Notes under the pieces: model-generated | What the model saw: the letters and a program-made list of their open reading frames with translations, nothing else | Databases searched by the model: none | What the model was told of the DNA's origin: nothing | Shown here: in pieces, positions 62,365 to 64,000 of the stretch | Layout of the letters: each line of letters starts with the position of its first letter | How positions within the stretch are numbered: the stretch's first letter is position 1 | Assembly: GCF_013414195.1 (NCBI RefSeq) | Contig: NZ_JAATTV010000012.1 | Coordinates: 1-64,000 of the forward strand | DNA length: 64,000 nucleotides | Reading direction: 5' to 3' | Origin: Psychrobacter sp. BI730 | Lineage (GTDB): Bacteria > Pseudomonadota > Gammaproteobacteria > Pseudomonadales > Moraxellaceae | Position numbers and translations under genes: made by a program

Positions 62365-64000
62365 TTAAGCAGCAAGTAGATGGCTCAAGCTTTGTTGACC
62401 CACATCAAGCGCTTGCTTGCTGACAGGGCGATTATTCTCAAAACCATCTAAGTGATGATCGACCGCCATGATAACATCAGCGATGCAGGCTAAAGTACTG
62501 TCTTCGATACGTCGTCCGCCTTCGATACGCTTTTCAATGTAGTTGGCTAGCTGACTCAGCATGCTGGCAGGTGTGGGCAGTTGTAAGAAGCGTACTGCGC
62601 CTGCTACTTGACGCATCATCCCAGGAATATTTTGGATATTAAGCATGTCGCGCTCAGGTTCCGCCAAATAATCATTGATGGCTTGCTCAGCACTAGCAAT
62701 CGCAGTTCGGCTTTCTTGTATCAAGGTATCATTGGCGGTATTAAGCTGATGCAATGAGATATGCGGGTTATTCAGTGGCAGATAGATTGCCCCTGGTGTA
62801 TGCATCTCTGCCATGGCAATGGCGGCGTTCTCTGCGTGCATTAACGCTAGTAGCAAATGATCGAAATCTTCAGGAGAAGGCGCTTGCCAATGGCTCACAG
62901 CTTCTGCTGCTTCGCTAAGACTATTGGCTGCGTTGGACAGACCTAATAAACGCAATGCCGAACTCAGTTCAGTCAACTCTTTAATAATCTGCGCTGTCTG
63001 CATGTCAATAGGATTAATTGAATCGCCACGTGCATAACTGTCTACGTGTTCTTTAATGTTATTGATTTGATGTTGAATAATTGTGTTTAACGTATCGGTA
63101 AGTTCGCGGTTAGGACCGAACAAAAAGCGCTTCATTTGTTCTAGCTGCGCACCTTCTAAATGATTGCTTGCATATTGTTCACGTAATTGCTGCGCTTGCT
63201 CGTTATCACGTTGACAGGCAAAGCTCACTAAATCTGCAAAGCGAGTATCCATTACTGGTAAATAGCTTTGAAATTGCTGCTCTAAATAGATAAGTGTGTG
63301 TTTTTGACTTAGGTTTAATGGTAATACTGCTGCGATATCAGTCACGGCAGCAGTCGCCGCTTGCCAAAATAAGCTATCAGTATTTGCAGCGATTAATGCG
63401 CAGGCTGCACTCATGGCATCCAGCTTTTGCTGATTCGCGGAGTCAATGTTGCCATCTTGATTGAGTAATGCAACCGCAAGGCCACTACGATACGCGTTGG
63501 TCAGCAGCTCTGTGTCTAGATTAAGCGTACTTAGAGATTCAAAGTTTTGTTCAGGATTGGCGATGATGACACTACTGCTACCAAATGCAGAAAAATAGTC
63601 TGCCGTAATAGGAGCTTCTTGACTATGCGCATTAAGCTTGTTGATTACAGGTATGAGTAGAGTAGGCTCTACCGATTCAGTCAATAGTACAAACTCGACA
63701 TAACGATCCAAGGTCATGATGGCTTCTGATAGATCCATGATCAAGTCGGTATCGTTGTTATCACCATTGTCATAAAGTCTCTGTAGACCACCAACAATGG
63801 CATCATTCAATGCTTCTGCACCGACCAAAGAAATCAGTTTAAAAATACAAGAAAGCTGCTTTAATACTTCGATAGAGTCCGACAATAAAGGTGCTTGGCT
63901 ACTATCATCATTGAACTCGCCTAGATGAATCTCGGTGTCTTTAAGCGTTGCTATAACCTCATCATGCAGTAAATGGAGTGATGGTAGGTTAAAATCAGTA
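62365..64000 (-). CDS. FimL / ChpA N-terminal-like protein (5' end outside the window)
   Basis: The frame is open from the window edge, 545 codons in all, and the first visible residues TDFNLPSLHLLHDEV suggest that the true start is only just beyond 64000. The protein is helical and acidic, with an HPt-like character near the C-terminus (MMRQVAGAVRFLQLPTPASML, MAVDHHLDGFENNRPVSKQA). In length and helical pattern it resembles FimL and the N-terminus of ChpA/PilL, scaffolds of the twitching-motility and cAMP signalling system. It lacks CheA kinase motifs in the part seen. The assignment is tentative. Confidence 0.65.
   Translation of the reverse strand, partial: TDFNLPSLHLLHDEVIATLKDTEIHLGEFNDDSSQAPLLSDSIEVLKQLSCIFKLISLVGAEALNDAIVGGLQRLYDNGDNNDTDLIMDLSEAIMTLDRYVEFVLLTESVEPTLLIPVINKLNAHSQEAPITADYFSAFGSSSVIIANPEQNFESLSTLNLDTELLTNAYRSGLAVALLNQDGNIDSANQQKLDAMSAACALIAANTDSLFWQAATAAVTDIAAVLPLNLSQKHTLIYLEQQFQSYLPVMDTRFADLVSFACQRDNEQAQQLREQYASNHLEGAQLEQMKRFLFGPNRELTDTLNTIIQHQINNIKEHVDSYARGDSINPIDMQTAQIIKELTELSSALRLLGLSNAANSLSEAAEAVSHWQAPSPEDFDHLLLALMHAENAAIAMAEMHTPGAIYLPLNNPHISLHQLNTANDTLIQESRTAIASAEQAINDYLAEPERDMLNIQNIPGMMRQVAGAVRFLQLPTPASMLSQLANYIEKRIEGGRRIEDSTLACIADVIMAVDHHLDGFENNRPVSKQALDVGQQSLSHLLAA

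Noticed and set aside
1..64000. CRISPR array, prophage, insertion sequence, tRNA or rRNA
   Set aside because: No regularly spaced repeats, no transposase or phage protein and no tRNA-like T-loop/acceptor pattern were found on either strand.

Overview
The window looks like a chromosomal segment of a Psychrobacter-type gammaproteobacterium (Moraxellaceae). This rests on moderate GC content, on the style of the encoded proteins, and on neighbourhoods such as carA-carB-greA and nth next to an RnfB-like ferredoxin. It is an inference from protein character, because no rRNA or other marker gene is present. About fifty protein genes are supported. No tRNA, rRNA, transposase, phage gene or CRISPR array was seen.

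Layout: 1-2645 holds the 5' end of an unidentified minus-strand gene and a MoxR-type ATPase/VWA pair. 2957-7121 holds hmp (NO dioxygenase) with an NsrR-like operator, a secreted phosphodiester glycosidase-like lipoprotein and an orphan FMN glutamate-synthase-like protein. 7285-27888 is a 20-kb amine catabolism island. It contains an IclR regulator with glutaryl-CoA dehydrogenase, a CoA-transferase and an acetylpolyamine-deacetylase-like protein; a second IclR regulator with a GabD/GabT pair and an amino-acid permease; and a long minus-strand block puuA-puuB-nhaC-aguB-aguA-sad, divergent from puuD-puuR. Read together it should take agmatine and putrescine through gamma-glutamyl intermediates to GABA, succinate semialdehyde and succinate. 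The glutaryl-CoA arm suggests that C5 compounds (cadaverine, 5-aminovalerate, glutarate) are handled too. No separate puuC is present, so one of the two aldehyde dehydrogenases probably fills that step.

28130-34366 carries a glycosyltransferase, a two-gene radical-SAM/DUF4130 set of the putative DNA repair families TIGR03915/TIGR03916, a membrane protein, a secreted-protein gene that appears frameshifted, and greA. 34697-48305 is mostly housekeeping: carB, carA, a gamma-carbonic anhydrase-like protein, a HAD phosphatase, prfB with its programmed +1 frameshift, ppnP, a GNAT acetyltransferase, topoisomerase IB, an acyl-CoA synthetase with a short-chain dehydrogenase, and an L,D-transpeptidase. 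48615-64000 holds clpB, a PQQ-type sugar dehydrogenase lipoprotein, two tandem BCCT transporters, a Kazal-like lipoprotein, a DUF3144 protein, metK, nth, the RnfB-like ferredoxin, nudC and most of a FimL/ChpA-N-terminus-like gene that runs off the window.

Non-coding structure includes many clear rho-independent terminators, two 108-bp copies of a MITE-like repeat with TATAGTC/GACTATA ends, several perfect palindromes in promoter regions of the catabolic island, and small tandem repeats.
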